A stretch of DNA of 64,000 bases, taken from contig JAHQIY010000008.1 of the NCBI GenBank assembly GCA_019054805.1, positions 2,837,501-2,901,500 of the forward strand, read 5' to 3'. Below the pieces are notes generated by a model. The model searched no databases and was not told the origin of the DNA. It saw only the letters and a program-made list of their open reading frames with translations. This DNA is from Brachionus manjavacas (taxonomy: Eukaryota > Rotifera > Eurotatoria > Ploima > Brachionidae). The position numbers were made by a program, and so were the translations under genes. Below are positions 33,375-46,520 of this stretch, one piece after another (within the stretch, counting starts at the first letter, position 1; each line of letters begins with the position of its first letter).

Positions 33375-34838
33375 TCCAACAAATGCCTCCACTTTTTTTA
33401 ATCCATTTTATTTCAAACTTTAAAAAGCTTTAAATTATTGAAATAACCTTTAATATATTTTCTTTAAGTATACACCCAATTCTAAAAAAAATATGACTTG
33501 AAACATAAATTTTATTGAAGATGCAGAATTAACAAAATTTTATTTTTGTAAAATAAAATGTTGATTTTATTTTGAGAATTTAAAAAAATAAATAAATTTT
33601 TTTTTCAAATTCATAGTTAAAAATCATAGACTTTTTGTTTTAGATTAATTCAGACTATAGTTTTATATTCAAGAATAGCTCTCAAAGATAGACGTCAATA
33701 AACTCGTCCACAAGTCTAATAAGAATATGAACAAAATACATGCATAACATACTATACTTATAAAATAAAAGCATTTTTATTTATTTTTAACAAATTAATA
33801 GGGAAGATAACAAAAAAGGCATTTACTTCTTTTTATCATAAAATAAATTTAATTACAAAATACGCCTTAAAACATAAAACAAAAAAATTAGGATTATTCG
33901 AGTTTTAAAAATTAGTTTTAGTCCATTTTTATTTATGCTCTCAACAGCCTCGTCACAGTTGTTGAAAATGGATTCTAAACCCCAATATACTAAGGGTCTT
34001 TTTCATTCTGTTTGGTCTTTATATTTATCCAACTCCCTATCTAGCTATAAAGAATTTGAATAACTAAAAGTGGTAACTAATTTAATCTATTTTAGCTGAC
34101 TAAAAAACCAATTATTCTGACAAAAAGTGAGTGTAAAAATTCTATAAAAAGAAATTGATTCTATTAAGGATTTTTAAAGATTCCCTAGTGTTTTGAATTT
34201 TAGAATCTATTTCCTGCATGAGAGATAATTAATTATATTAAGTCTTGAACCGTTTTTCAAATCATTCACTATAAGAACAAAAACCTTTATACAGTATCCA
34301 TAATTATTTTTTACTTTGTCCTTATTAAACTAAAAATATTTAAACAAAAAAATTGTGCAATTTACTCTAATCAGGTACAAGTCAATTTTTAATCCAGAAA
34401 TCTAAATCTAATCGCAAATTAAATCTTATTGATGTTTTATTTTTTGTAATTTTTGACATTGGAAAATTTATTTTAGATAAAAAAGATGCAATAAAGTGCA
34501 GCATACTTTGTTAAATTAGAAAATTGTATTCTTGTATTAAATTGTACTGAACACTGAGATGTCCATTTAGAAAAAAAACTGTATGAAAATTTTATGCGTT
34601 TTTATTCATTTTAAAAAACTTAAAGATATTAAACAGATTTAACTTCGATCGAACTTAGCTCAATTTTTTGACATTTTTTTTGAGACAAAATTATATGTAA
34701 CTCGCATACAAAGCTTTCACTACCTGAATTTTAATATATTTAAAAATAATTATGCAACAAAATTAAAAAATTTTTATTAAATAAAATAAAATATGTAATT
34801 TTATCTTAAATTTTATCACAAATTTTTTTTAAATTAAA
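33375..34838. other. Intergenic region, no gene seen
   Basis: About 1.46 kb of AT-rich DNA between the divergently oriented PEX12 and ELMO genes. It must contain the promoters of both, but I see no recognisable element or reading frame. Confidence 0.6.
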
Positions 34839-37800
34839 ATGAGTAAACTTCCACCAAATACTCCAACTATACCAATCAAACAAATACCAAGCAAAAAATT
34901 TATTCCGCTTGTTGTTGGCACTCCGAATTTCGAGTTAAAAATACCAGCCAAGCTTTTTGATGTAATTTTTATCAAAAATTTAATTTATGAACAGTTTAAT
35001 TTTAAAATTAAAATTAAGGATCAAAAAATTCAAAATTTTATACAAGATATTCTGCCTCAGTAAAATTATCATTAAATAAACAATTTTACTACTAATAACA
35101 ATTTTGTTATTCTATTAGGTTGGACACCATAAAAGATAAAAATCCGAGCCTATATGCCATAAGATTATGTAGAACAAATCAATATATCAATGAAAAAAAT
35201 CGAAGTGAATTACTAAACTTGACTGATAACATTAAATTTCATGATGTTGACTTGTGTCTTAATTTGGTAATTATATTTATTATCATAGCTAAAAAATCAG
35301 AAAAGATCTTTTGACGCAAAAATATAATCTTTAATAATACAGATCTTTAATTTTGATATGAAAAATTATCTTTTTAATCAAAAATAGTGCAATAATTTTA
35401 AGTTTCTATAATAAAATTAAATTAAATGTGAGAAATTTTTTTCATACGTCAAAAGATGCCTTTTTTGAAAACAAAACAAAATTAATGCTGAATTAATTAA
35501 AAAGGAAACGGAAGTCAAATGTTACATTGATAAAATTAGCGGGTCAAAAATCACCAATGCTGATTCTTTGATATCTCATTTGATTTCAGTTGAAAAATAT
35601 ATCTCTGCTGATAAAATTTTTGCATTAGAATTTTATGCCAAAGGTGGTCGTAAAATAATAATAGATTTTATCAAAGAATGTGAGCGTTCTAATGATGCCA
35701 AAAAATGGAGTATATTGTACCATTTGCACAAAATTTTTATTCTTTTTATTAAAAACTGGTCACTTTTTACCTGGGAAACATCTGAAACTGAGCTTCAGCT
35801 CTTAAAATCGGTGCTTATTTATACATTTTTTTGATATTTTTTTCCTTAATAAATACAAATTTTCAGATTTGTGAAAATTTAAACGAATCGACCAAAGATT
35901 GTAAAAAAGAAGTGATACCTGATTTTTTAGTCTTGTTGTATTTACAAAATTTAAATTATGTCATATTAAATTGGTAATAAAAAAAAAATATTTTTTTAAA
36001 ATATTTATTGTAAATTTTGTTTTAAGCAATAATGCACGTGAATTAGTTTTTAAGGAAATAAAATTTCATGACATTTTATTTGTTATTCAAAGGTAAAACT
36101 TTTAAATTTTTTACAAATCCAATTTTTATTTTCTTAAGGTCCGAAATACAAATAAAAGAGACTCTTTTAATTTTCTTAAATAGCTGTTTCCTAAAAGGAG
36201 AATGCACTATCAAAAAAGTATTTCTTCATAATATTAATTATAATTTAATAATTTTAATTTTTAAATTTTAGAATTTAAACTCAATTCTTTCACAGCCTCT
36301 TGCCAATTCTTTGTTAAGAGAAGTAAGTTTTTATAGATTTTTTTCATAAATAAATTTTTTTAGGAACTAAGAGTTGTTACTAATTTGAATAATGAAAAAG
36401 CAGCTCTAGATTATCCGGATGAGGCGAACGCAGATCAACCAAACTCTAAAATTGGACATTTTATTAATGTTTTTAATGAACAGTCCAAAAAAATAAAAAA
36501 TAAAATCCGTAAAAAAGCTCCAGATCAGGATTCTCAAATTCTCATTGTATTTATCATTATCTTATTCTATCTGCTTATGCTTTATAACTTTGCTCTTAAT
36601 TTTTAAAATGCTAAATGTGGATCGTTTTAAAAATCGTTTGTTCTTAAAAAAGATAAAGCTTTATTTTTTTTAAAGGCTTCTCTGGATGACAAAAATTTCG
36701 AAAGAATTTTTACTAATTTTGCCCAGCTTCAAAAACACATTCTTGATATTGAATTTTCAATTAGAATCAAAACTCCAGTTGATAAGGTGCTTTTTATCAT
36801 TTTGAAAAAATTGATCACAATTTAATTTTAAAATTTAGGCTCATTTTTCAAGAATAAACGCTATTATTGAATGTATTTTTGACTCAAACCGAATGAATTT
36901 GACAGACAAAACTTTGAATTATGAAGAAAAGCTCTCTAGACTTGGATTTATGGTATGTAATTTATTCAATAGATTCAATAGAATATATTTTTATCAGACT
37001 TGTGCAAAAGTCAAAAAGTCAGTTTAAAGTTCTTTACAAGTCACATAACTTTAATGGTTTTTTAATTTTTATTAAATGGTTAAAAAGAGTTAATTTGAAT
37101 TTTAATTATTTTATTTTAAAAATAAATTTAATTAAATATTAATAGAATGTTGAAAATCCGATTGAAGACTTTACCGAATCACCACCAGGCATTTTAGCGC
37201 TAGATTTTTTAGAGTACTTTGCAACAAACAAAACTTTTCAGCCTGTTGTTCAAAATGTGAGACTGAAATTTTTGTCATTAACTTAAAATTTAAAATTTTA
37301 CTAAGTTTGTGAATGAGAGATCTGTCAAAAGTCTTGAATACATGTTTCCGTTTGTAAAAGCTAGTATTTACATGATAAAGCATCTAAATGAAATTCTTTG
37401 TATTGGAAAGAGTAAATTTAACTTAATCAAATAAAAAACATGACTATTTGATTAATTCAAAGATGAAATGGATAAAAAAACCGAAATTTTATTCATAATG
37501 TTCATCATTAGTCCTGATGGAACTTTTGATTTTTTTGCCAAAATTTTGTGGCTTTTTTACCGGCTCTGGATTGAAATGAAGGCTCAGACTTTGGACTTTG
37601 AAAGGGTATTTATCAATTTTTATCTTTTTTAATAGCAATTTTTGATATTCTTTATTGTAGGCATTAAATGCTTTGAAAGACTCGTTGTATATTATTTTAA
37701 CCGAATTGAATAAAGTCGAAAAAACCAATGGTCATGGGTATTGTTCAATTGTAAAGAAAAAATTAAGTGACTTAAACAACTCTATTGATACATGGAAATA

Positions 37801-38554
37801 TGATCTGATAAAAAAGGGAAAAAGTCGATATGAAAAATTTGGATTGGAACCAATTGAGTATGAATTTTAATTTAACTTTATTGTTTGATTTAAGTCTGGC
37901 TTATTTTATTATTTTTGTAGAGAGCTTGAAAAAATTCTTACTGAAGAAGTCATTCAAACCCTTAAACCCAAACGCCTCAAAGTACTTTGCAAAGGCGAAA
38001 CTTTTGAAAAAACAAGTTTAAAAGATAAAAAATCAAAACGTAATTACGTTCTCTTGATTTGAAAAAAAAATAATTTTTTATTTTAAGAAAAGCAATTTTG
38101 GAGTTTATATACTGATTATAAATCTTTTAATATCTCAGAAAGCGAAAGCTTGCAGTCAAACGAAATTAAAACAACAAGTACAAACACTATTCAAAAAATT
38201 TTAATTTACAATTTTTTTTTTAATTTAGCACAGCTAGAAGTTAAGCTTATCAAAGATGTGAAAAAGGAAGAACCACGTAAACAAATGTTTTCGCTGCAGA
38301 TAGTGTGTTTTAGAATGGATGAACAAGGTGAAGAAACAATAACACTATCGAACCAAAGTGAAGCTATAATTGACGCTTGGTTTGATGGTTTGAGCATTCT
38401 GATAAATCCAAAGCCAACTCCAAATATAACTTGTTTTGTAGAATGTTTAATCGATGTTCATTTGTTGGACATAAATACACTTGGGATAGAAATACCACAA
38501 AAAATTCCAGAGATGCCTAAGCTACCTTCAGATTTTGATTTCAATATTAATTAA
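34839..38554 (+). CDS. ELMO: Engulfment and cell motility protein (ELMO/CED-12), ~16 exons
   Basis: ELMO binds DOCK proteins to form a Rac activator used in engulfment and cell migration. Exons by eye: 34839-35059, 35119-35266, 35505-35810, 35867-35973, 36027-36092, 36139-36217, 36272-36322, 36364-~36606, 36676-36786, 36839-36952, 37146-37256, 37306-37411, 37463-37605, 37661-37857, 37921-38039, 38088-38554. Phases agree at every junction except 8/9. Landmarks: YAIRLCRTNQYINEKNRSEL (N-terminal domain), LSRLGF, PIEDFTESPPGILALD (ELMO domain), FWSLYTDYKSF (PH domain start), and a Pro-rich end IPQKIPEMPKLPSDF, the DOCK SH3 site. Length ~860 versus ~720 in vertebrates. Exon 8 runs into TAA (36604-36606) without an evident donor; a one-base indel in the T-run before it would restore frame and a phase-0 GT. 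Which paralog (ELMO1-3) cannot be told. Confidence 0.88.
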
Positions 38555-39289
38555 AGACATCAACGCGTCAATTTAAAATAAAATCGAGATAATTTTGAAA
38601 ATTTTTATGAATAATTTCAATTTTAATTCTTTTTGGCAATCAATAAATTTTTTTAATAATTAACAAAATTAAAAATTCAAATTTAGATAATATTCAGTTC
38701 TATAATCGAGAAAATTCTTTAATAATTACCTTCAATCTGAGAATAAAAATAAACAATAAATTTTGACTAATAGATCGTGTCACATTTATTTATTTGTTTA
38801 TCTTTACCGAACTAAAAGTCCTTCTTCAATTAATTGACTTAACTTAATTCTTGTGAGTTAAAAACACCCGGGAAATAAATTACTGATATTTTTACGTATA
38901 AAATTACGCGTAATTTTGAAACGAAGGTTATAGAAAATTAAGTAATTACGAGGTAATTACGCCGTAAAAAAATGATACGTAAATTAGACAAATTATGTCG
39001 AAACAACTTCTTTATTCTTATTTAAATTTTTTGTCTTATATATTAACAATGTAAACATTTTTAAATAGTATTTTAAGAAGTTTGGTTATAAATATCAGTA
39101 ATTACTCGAGTATTTGAACGAGAATGAGTAAAAATACAAGTAAATACTCGACTAATTCGACAATTTTTAAAATGCAAATATGAGTATGAATATGACATCC
39201 GTACTGGTACTAGTCATTTTTACGATTCCTTTTGTATGGATAGATGATATATTTAATGGTGATATTTATTTGGATACTGTTTCAAAAAA
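38555..39289. other. Intergenic, with a LINE 3' tail relic at ~38777-38835 (-)
   Basis: At 38777-38835 the minus strand reads GAAGGACTTTTAGTTCGGT followed by AAAG and an AAATA tail. This is a diverged version of the LINE end seen at 345-457. Around 38890-38995 there is a run of ACGTAA/TTACG words like those inside the MITE at 1863-2322, but no terminal repeats. No gene seen. Confidence 0.5.
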
Positions 39290-39299
39290 TACGAAACGA

Positions 39300-39600
39300 T
39301 AAAAAATTTTAAATACAGGTGGAATTGAACTGTCCAACAAATCTAACATTTCTTTTTGGCCTGTCACTATTGCTTTAAAAGAATTGCCGATTAGGAAAAA
39401 ATTTTTGATTGATAAAATAATAAAAGCCGGTAATTTTTATTTTTTAACTCTTATTTTTGTTAATATTTGAAAGGTTTAACTGCATCTATAATTGTATATA
39501 ATGGAAGATCAAACCTAGAAATTATTATTTAAGATCTGAAAAATTATGTTATTTTACTTGAAGCCGGAATTGATTTGAAAAAATATTTTTTTGAAAATAC
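39300..39600 (+). pseudogene. Transposase-like relic (uncertain family)
   Basis: A short frame reads GIELSNKSNISFWPVTIALK followed by ELPIRKKF. This resembles a motif (SxxxxWPV...INELP) that I associate with large DNA-transposon proteins of invertebrates. Frameshifted pieces follow. Too little remains to name the family. Confidence 0.3.
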
Positions 39601-39779
39601 CAGATTTCTTCGATTGCAGGAATTTTTACAAACCAGCCCGCTCTTCTGTTTTAAATTTAAATTCTTCTAATGAATATTTCGGATGCATTAAATATTGGAT
39701 TCAGGTAAACTTATCCCAAATTAAAGGAAGAATGCATTTAGAAAAAATAAATTTTTTAATTAAAAAATATTGAATATTA

Positions 39780-41427
39780 GCCAGCGTTTTCCAGACGTTT
39801 AAGATCTAAAGATCAAATTAAACTAGGCACAATTCTAGTAGAACTCATAGAGGAAGCAAACAGAAATCAAATACTCTTAGCAGCCAAAAAGTTGAGAGAT
39901 TCAAATTCTCTAATTTATCTTTAAACTAGTCATATTTGTCTGAAACTGAAAGAGCTTTAGACTTTGAATTTAGAAAACAAAGGAACGAAGCAAATAATGG
40001 TCTTTCACAAGACTCCCCCTTTCGATGTGGCATCCGTGGAAATCAGATCGTCAAATTCAAGAAGCAATAATTGTTACACCTGATCAACCTATTAAAGTTG
40101 AATTTAATTAAAACTGGTCAGAATATATTGACATTGAACCAAATGATATTAGTTATGAAATGGTATTTAAAAATTACAAGACCTAAATCAAAATAAGTCA
40201 TGACGTGTAAATAAGCGTCATCCGTCATTGCTTAAAAACTTTGCAGAAGCCTTTACTGTTCCTAAAACTTTGATTTTCAGAGTATCTTAATCCAATTTTC
40301 AGCTTCCAATACAATTCGATCATCAAATATTACTCCATTGTTTAAAAAATGTGATAAATCAATGCCCAGCAATTATCTCCTGTGTTTTTAACTTCTATTC
40401 TGTGCAAAATTATGGAAAGCATAATAAGAACCAAAATGGAAGATTATCTTTATATGGATAATATTAAATTTAAAGAACAACATTGAATTGTCAAGAAGTT
40501 ATGATCATCTAATCTTCTAGAAACTCTAGATTTGATCTCAGACAAAAATATTCCTATTGATATGATTCTGCTAGATTTTGCGAAAGCATTTGATACTGTT
40601 CCGCACAAACGACGATGTATTGAAAAATAGAAGACAACGAGCTGTTCAAGGTGTTTGTCGGTTTAGGTTGAGATTTTTAGCGGTGTAACACAAGGGTCAG
40701 TGAATTGTCCACTATTGTTCGTTTTGTATATCAATGATCTACCAAAAGGAACAGAGAATGTTTTCAAAATGTATACAGATGATACTTAAATGTTCTCGTA
40801 AACGGTATCAGAAATAAGAGCAGCGAAACTACAATCAGATTTAGATTCAGTTTTCAAGTGGACTCAAGATTGGCTTCCTCTCTGCAACACATCAAAATGT
40901 GTGGTCATGCATTATGGTCATAAAAACAAAGATTTTCCTTATTTTAACGTCAGAAACCGAAAGAGATCTTAGTGCTATTTTCAAAACAAATCTGAAATCG
41001 AAAAATCAAATGATAGAGGCCACAATCAAAGCAAATATAATGTTAGCTCGACTCAGCAAATAATTCGCTCGTTTTGATTGTAAGATATTTAGATCTCTCT
41101 ATTAAACTTTTGTTCGTCCTCTTTAGGAATCTGCAGCATATATGATCTCCAATTCTTAAGTCTTACTAAGAATGATGAATACCCAACTCGATTGTATAAT
41201 TGCTATCTTACTATTTCTTCTTTCTTTCCTGAACTGTTCAATACTTAAACACTTTGCACTTGTTACCTCTTACAATTTTTCAATTTTAATTTTCTTTTTA
41301 TTTTATTTTAACTTTTTTTAATTTTATCTTATTTTTTCTTTATATCTTTATTTTATTTTTTTTTATTTATTAATCTGAAGGAGCTTTAGCTCGGCACAGA
41401 TAAAACAAATAAATAAATAAATAAAAG
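39780..41427 (+). pseudogene. Decayed LINE (ORF1 end, RT pieces, 3' tail)
   Basis: In several broken plus-strand frames one reads the end of ORF1 (RRLRSKDQIK near 39800; LSETERALDFEFRKQRNEAN near 39935) and RT motifs: ILCKIMESIIRTKMEDYL, LLDFAKAFDTVPHK, GVTQGSVNCPLLFVLYINDL, and MYTDDT in place of YADDT. A thumb piece FKTNLKSKNQMIEATIKAN precedes a T-rich 3' UTR and the end CTGAAGGAGCTTTAGCTCGG with CACAG, closed by an AAATA tail at 41400-41427. Many stops and frameshifts; inactive. The endonuclease region appears deleted between ~40140 and 40300. Confidence 0.8.
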
Positions 41428-41926
41428 AAGGAGTCACTGCTTCATTTATCACAAAAAAATTTCGAGGCTCCAGCAAAAATTTTTTAATTTTCTAATCCTG
41501 TCAAAATTAGCAGGATTTGTTGATATTTTTGGCAGAATTTGATTCACTTAATTTCGTATTATGCTTTTTAGGGACAACTTTTCACAGAAACATAAAATCG
41601 ACTTTTTTTTTTTCAAAAACTTTTTTTCTGACGTATTATAAATATAAATTTAATCTTAAAATTTTTTAAAAAAAATTTTTAACTGTATGATATAATTTTT
41701 TATTTTTTAAAAACGGTCATCGATTTTTGGACACCAGTTATTAGAAAAGTTAAAAAAGCATTTAAAGGAGGAGATCTACTTGAATAACAGTAAAAGGAAT
41801 AAAGTGTGCCATACTTAACAATATAAAAGGGAAAAATGCTATTATATTATGATACTATAACTTTTTTGATCAAAATTTTATTATTTAATTATTATATTAT
41901 ATTTATATTTTTATTAAACAAATTTC
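41428..41926. other. Intergenic region, no gene seen
   Basis: AT-rich sequence between the LINE tail and the 3' end of the B-box/propeller gene. It contains poly(T) runs but nothing I can identify. Confidence 0.5.
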
Positions 41927-44901
41927 TTAATCACTATAGCAAATTAATTTTGAAACATTCCTATCATAAGTTCCAACTACCAGCACCTGCTGAACACATT
42001 CTAACACAGTGAAATCCTCTATACCCTTTGGAATCTTTTGAAAAATTTTTTGATTATTCAAATAAATATCTATGACAATTAGTTGAGACGTTTTGTAATT
42101 TTTAAAAAAAATTATGTTATCATTTGTTACGTACACTCCATATGGTCCATTTTCATCTGGCTGCTTAATAGTCAAATGATTAATTAAATTCAAGTCTGAA
42201 ATCGAGTGTACACTTATTCTATGTAGACCTATGTCAGTCAAAACTAAATAACTGTTATTAATGCTTATTTTATAAGGGTCTCCTTCAGAGACAATATATT
42301 TTGCTTCAACATTACGATTCTGTATATTAATTTTGAAAACTGTTTTCAAGCTTCTGTCACATACAAAAATATGATCATTGTTCAACGCTACGCCTATAGG
42401 ATGTATAAAGTTCTCACTGAGCCCAATATTAAGTTGAGAAGGTGAATTGAAATCTACAGTCGCCAAACTACGCGGAAACAGCACAACACCACTAGGCTTA
42501 AGATTTAATTTCTTGCTTGTTTTTGTATCCAAATTAATGTAACTAATTGCAAGATGGTTAAAATTTAGCGCCAAATTTTGAACATTTTTTAAAGGAAATT
42601 TGATATTAGACACAAGTTCAAATTCATTTGAAGTTGATAAAGTAAAAACCAAAAGTGCTTTTTTGTCATCAGAGTTTAGTATGCCATGTGATTGATTTTC
42701 AGCCAAGCAAAAAAGATAATTTCTAAAACTAGCTAAATAGGCAGGAATCTTTTTTATTTCAATGGATTGAAATGGATTGTCGTCAGCTTTTTTTATCCAT
42801 TTTTCAATGCTATTTGAGTTCTTATTTTGTTGATTTATTTCCCGGATCGGACCGTACAAACTCGGCAAAGTATTTAATACTGAAATGTTGGATTTTAGTG
42901 TTTGTTTATTCATAGATATTGAGCCGATTAGGTTTTGGTAATTGTTTTCAGCAGGTACAAATCTCTTGAAATATTATTAGATTTATTTTAATTTTTTTTT
43001 TGAATTTACTTCAATTGTATTGACTGGTTGAGCTAACAAAGCAGAGAAATTTTGGCCGATGGTGTGCGATTTCTCAAAACTTTTTTCAAAATTTTCTACC
43101 AAATTATTTAACACATTATCGTGATATCTTTAAAGGAAAAATTTAAAATAAAATAATAAAGGTTTGAAGGTTATCCATAAATTGATATTGACCAATATCC
43201 AGAATTTTTAACCTGTTTTAAAAATCGGTTTAAAGCTTTTAGCCTGTCTTTCAATGATTAATAAATTGAAAAATTTTAATAACAAAATTTAAGAACATAT
43301 TCTTTAAAAATATGAAAAAAAAATGGTAAAATCCAGAACGATCTTAAATTAGTTAAAAAATCTAACCGGTTCTTTTAATTTGATTTAATTTATGGCCGGT
43401 TGACCAAACTTTAGAGACACGCAAAAAAATTGGTAAAATCATTCATTAAGAGATTTTTAGTTGACTGTCAAGAAAACGAAGAAAGACTGCCATACATCCA
43501 ATGTAGTTAAATTCCGCTTAGTCTACCATATTGAATAAATTAGTAGAATGAATGTTGTGGGAGACTCGCGTCTCCAAGGAGTGATGCAAGTAGAAACCCC
43601 CCACCATTTTAATAAAATATGGCCTATTTTTTAAATAATCAATATTCCCTTTTTTAATTAATAAAAAACATTAAACCAATTTCAAGATGATACCTTCAAT
43701 GACACCACTATTCCTATTGCCAACACTAGCAGCTTGTATTTTATATTTTGGGAATTTAAAATACTTTTAGTTATGACCAAAAAATTTCGTGTAAATTTTA
43801 AGTATTTTAAATAAGTAAAATTTTAAGAAATGTAAAATTTGGCTATTTTATGTAAATAAATGTAGAATAACAGAAAGAAAGGCTTCAATTCAACAAGTTA
43901 AAACCAAATATTCAACTTAATTTAATTTTAATTTTAATTTTAATTGCCATTAAATCTAGGCATAATTTTTTTGATATAAAATGAAAAAAACTATTTACAT
44001 TTTTAACTTGGAGTAAATTTTATCATAAAATCAAATCCTGTAGTGAGGTATTATTGACCACTTTTTGTCGTTAAATCAAAAAAAAAGTTCAATCTTCAAG
44101 TCTGAATAAATTTTTCTAAATTCCTTTTTTTTGATTTTAGATTTTAGATTTAAGTTGTCTTGAAACAATGTTTCGAAACCTAATTAGTTACCTTTGGAAA
44201 AAAATCAAAAATTCAGAAACTTTTAAAGAAATTAATACTCAAACAATAAGATTAAGAGTCAAATATCATGGTTAAAAATAAAAAATTTATAATTTTTTCT
44301 AATATTCTTGACACGCATTAATTTAAACTCAAAATTTTCTAGCTGCCATAAAATAAATATGTTACCCAAAATACTAATTTTAATAAAATATAAAGATTAA
44401 ATCTATACATATTTTGAGTAGGATTCTTAAATTCGTTGACATCATGACTTATATGGTCTAGTTGCTTGATAAAGTCTGAAAATTTAGAGCTAAAAAAATT
44501 AAATTTTTTTAAAATATTCTTTGCCAAATTACTAGTCTTTTTTGCCCTCTTCGACCAAAGCTAGAAGTCTTTTTTTTTCATCATTTAGCAATTTTAATTG
44601 ATTAGCATAAGTACGTTCAATTGCTTCAGCAACTCTGTTGGCACTTGCTAAATTTTCGCTCATCTGTGAATGTAAATTATCTGAAAAATTTAAAATTAAA
44701 ATTTATATTTTAAAATTAAATCTAACCAATTTCTTTTTTGTAATTAGCTATAACAACTTCTAACCGGCTGCACTGAGGCATGCATTCGTCTCTGTATTTC
44801 TCATATTTAAAGATAAGACATGGCTTGCATAATACTTCATCTCGAATGCGCTCTAATCTTGCATTATTTTTGCACCTTATACAGAATCCTTCAGTTGACA
44901 T
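41927..44901 (-). CDS. B-box-like zinc finger / coiled-coil / beta-propeller protein 1
   Basis: Exons 44901-44727, 44680-44409, 43127-43010, 42964-41927 join in phase; the ~1.3 kb third-to-second intron is unusually long here. The N-terminus has Cys pairs CIRC (7-10) and CKPC (25-28), a zinc-finger-like start. A coiled-coil region follows (RVAEAIERTYANQLKLL), then ~300 residues of repeats such as NNDHIFVCDRSLKTVFKI, typical of NHL-type six-bladed propellers. The overall plan is TRIM/NHL-like but without a clear RING, so ligase activity is doubtful. An A6 run at 44538-44543 puts exon 2 out of frame by one base: a real lesion or a base-calling error. An alternative upstream ATG lies at 44955; an AAG acceptor before the chosen ATG suggests 44901. 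Paralog of the gene at 50956-52835. Confidence 0.65.
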
Positions 44902-44955
44902 CTCTTGCTCCTTAAAACAATTAAATTTAAAATACAAATTTTTTCTCTTCTCCAT

Positions 44956-46248
44956 TTTTAATTAAAAAATTTAAATTAGAGAACTATTTGTTTAATTAAA
45001 AATTCTTTTTTATGAAGAAAAAAATTTGAGCTATATGCCAAAAACTAATGTTTAATTACTTGTTTGTTTTGTTTACCAATTCTGTAGGCTTAGCAAACAG
45101 ATTTTTTCTAAATAAACTAACACGTAAAAAATTTTGTTTAAAAAAATATTTTGGCCAACAGATTATGTACCTTATCATTTTTCATTTTATTATTACTTAT
45201 ATCTCTATTTTGCATTATAAAATTACAAGAGTCAACTGAATATTTTAGATTTTTAAGGTATGTTGCTTGATTGAAACTTGACAACAATTTGTTACAACAT
45301 ATAATTAAGGTGAAAACCAAGAAAGGAAAAATTCAATGGATTTTTAAAATATGTTTAAGTCATATTTAGAATTGAGAAAAAATTAAGATCTACATTAGAA
45401 CGTGTTTGGATAAATATTTGATTTATTCAAATTTATAATCTGATTTAAATACTAAAAAAATTATTTTTTTAAATAATAAGACTGACTTTGAAAAATTAGA
45501 AAAATTTGAAAGCTAAAATAAAAACTATCTGATAATAATTGAGCGAAAGCTAGTTAAATATTTCACTTAATTTAAGAGTTTGTGCTAAAAAAGCAGGTCA
45601 AAATTGGTTTGAATACCAAAGCATGCAATTGAAAGCAATATGTATTTGCCTTTTTTTAATATTATCATCTCTAAATTGCAATACTTAAAAAACATCTCAA
45701 TCGAATTTTCTCATAATTTAATATTATTTTATGGTCTCCATAGTAAAACTAAAAAAAAATAAACAATTATTTTTTATAAAGACATATTTGTGAAAAAGGA
45801 ATGAATGAAGACCCAATAATTTATTTTCCACCAAGTACACAACATATTTTAATAATTTTTCTAATGAGAAAAATAATGTTAAATGATAGATTTTTTTGTT
45901 AGTATTATTATTTTTATTTATTTCAGTAAAAACCACACGGGCGATGATAGAAAAAGTTTATTAATAAAAAAAAGACAAAAATTATTGAACAATAGAAATT
46001 AAATTTTTTTTTTTATTTTCAACATTTTTTTATATTTTATCTAGTTAATTTTCAGTCTAACACTTTACTAACCTTGAAAAATAAAATGAAATAATATTAG
46101 TTCAATGTTAGAAAATTAAGTTAAATTGCAATGTTTATGTTGATAGAACTTTAAAAAAAATCAGATAAAATTTAAAATAAATTTTTAATTTTTCCAAAAT
46201 TGATACTCTAAAATATTAAAAATTTATTACTTTAATGTTAGTATATTG
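44956..46248. other. Intergenic region, no gene seen
   Basis: AT-rich DNA with several short chance frames of very low complexity. No motif, splice structure or repeat I can name. Confidence 0.55.
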
Positions 46249-46520
46249 GGGTTGTGGAGTTCGTTTCAATTCGGTTCTTTGCTTTTATAAACATCTCAAG
46301 ATAGAGTCTGCAAAATGGCGTGCAAACTTCTGCATTTTGTACTTCATTAAAAATGATTTAAAAAAGGTGGTCTAATACTTTGCACTGTTATTGCAGATTT
46401 AAGTCTCACGTGGAATAAACTTGTAACAGATTGTAACATTTTTAAGAACCAGTTTATTTTATTCCATTCAAAAGTTATTAACCAAAGCAAAGAACCGAAT
46501 TGAAACGAACTCCACAACCC
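46249..46520. mobile_element. MITE with 37-bp perfect terminal inverted repeats
   Basis: The left end starts GGGTTGTGGAGTTCGTTTCA and continues through ATTCGGTTCTTTGCTTT. The right end (46484-46520) is its exact reverse complement over 37 bases. The element is 272 bp with no coding sequence. The flanks do not show an obvious target duplication, so the superfamily is open. Reading frames across it are chance. Confidence 0.75.

Noticed and set aside
33375-34838. Search for tRNA or other RNA genes in the large spacers
   Set aside because: No sequence with tRNA-like A and B boxes or a convincing fold was seen, here or in the other spacers.
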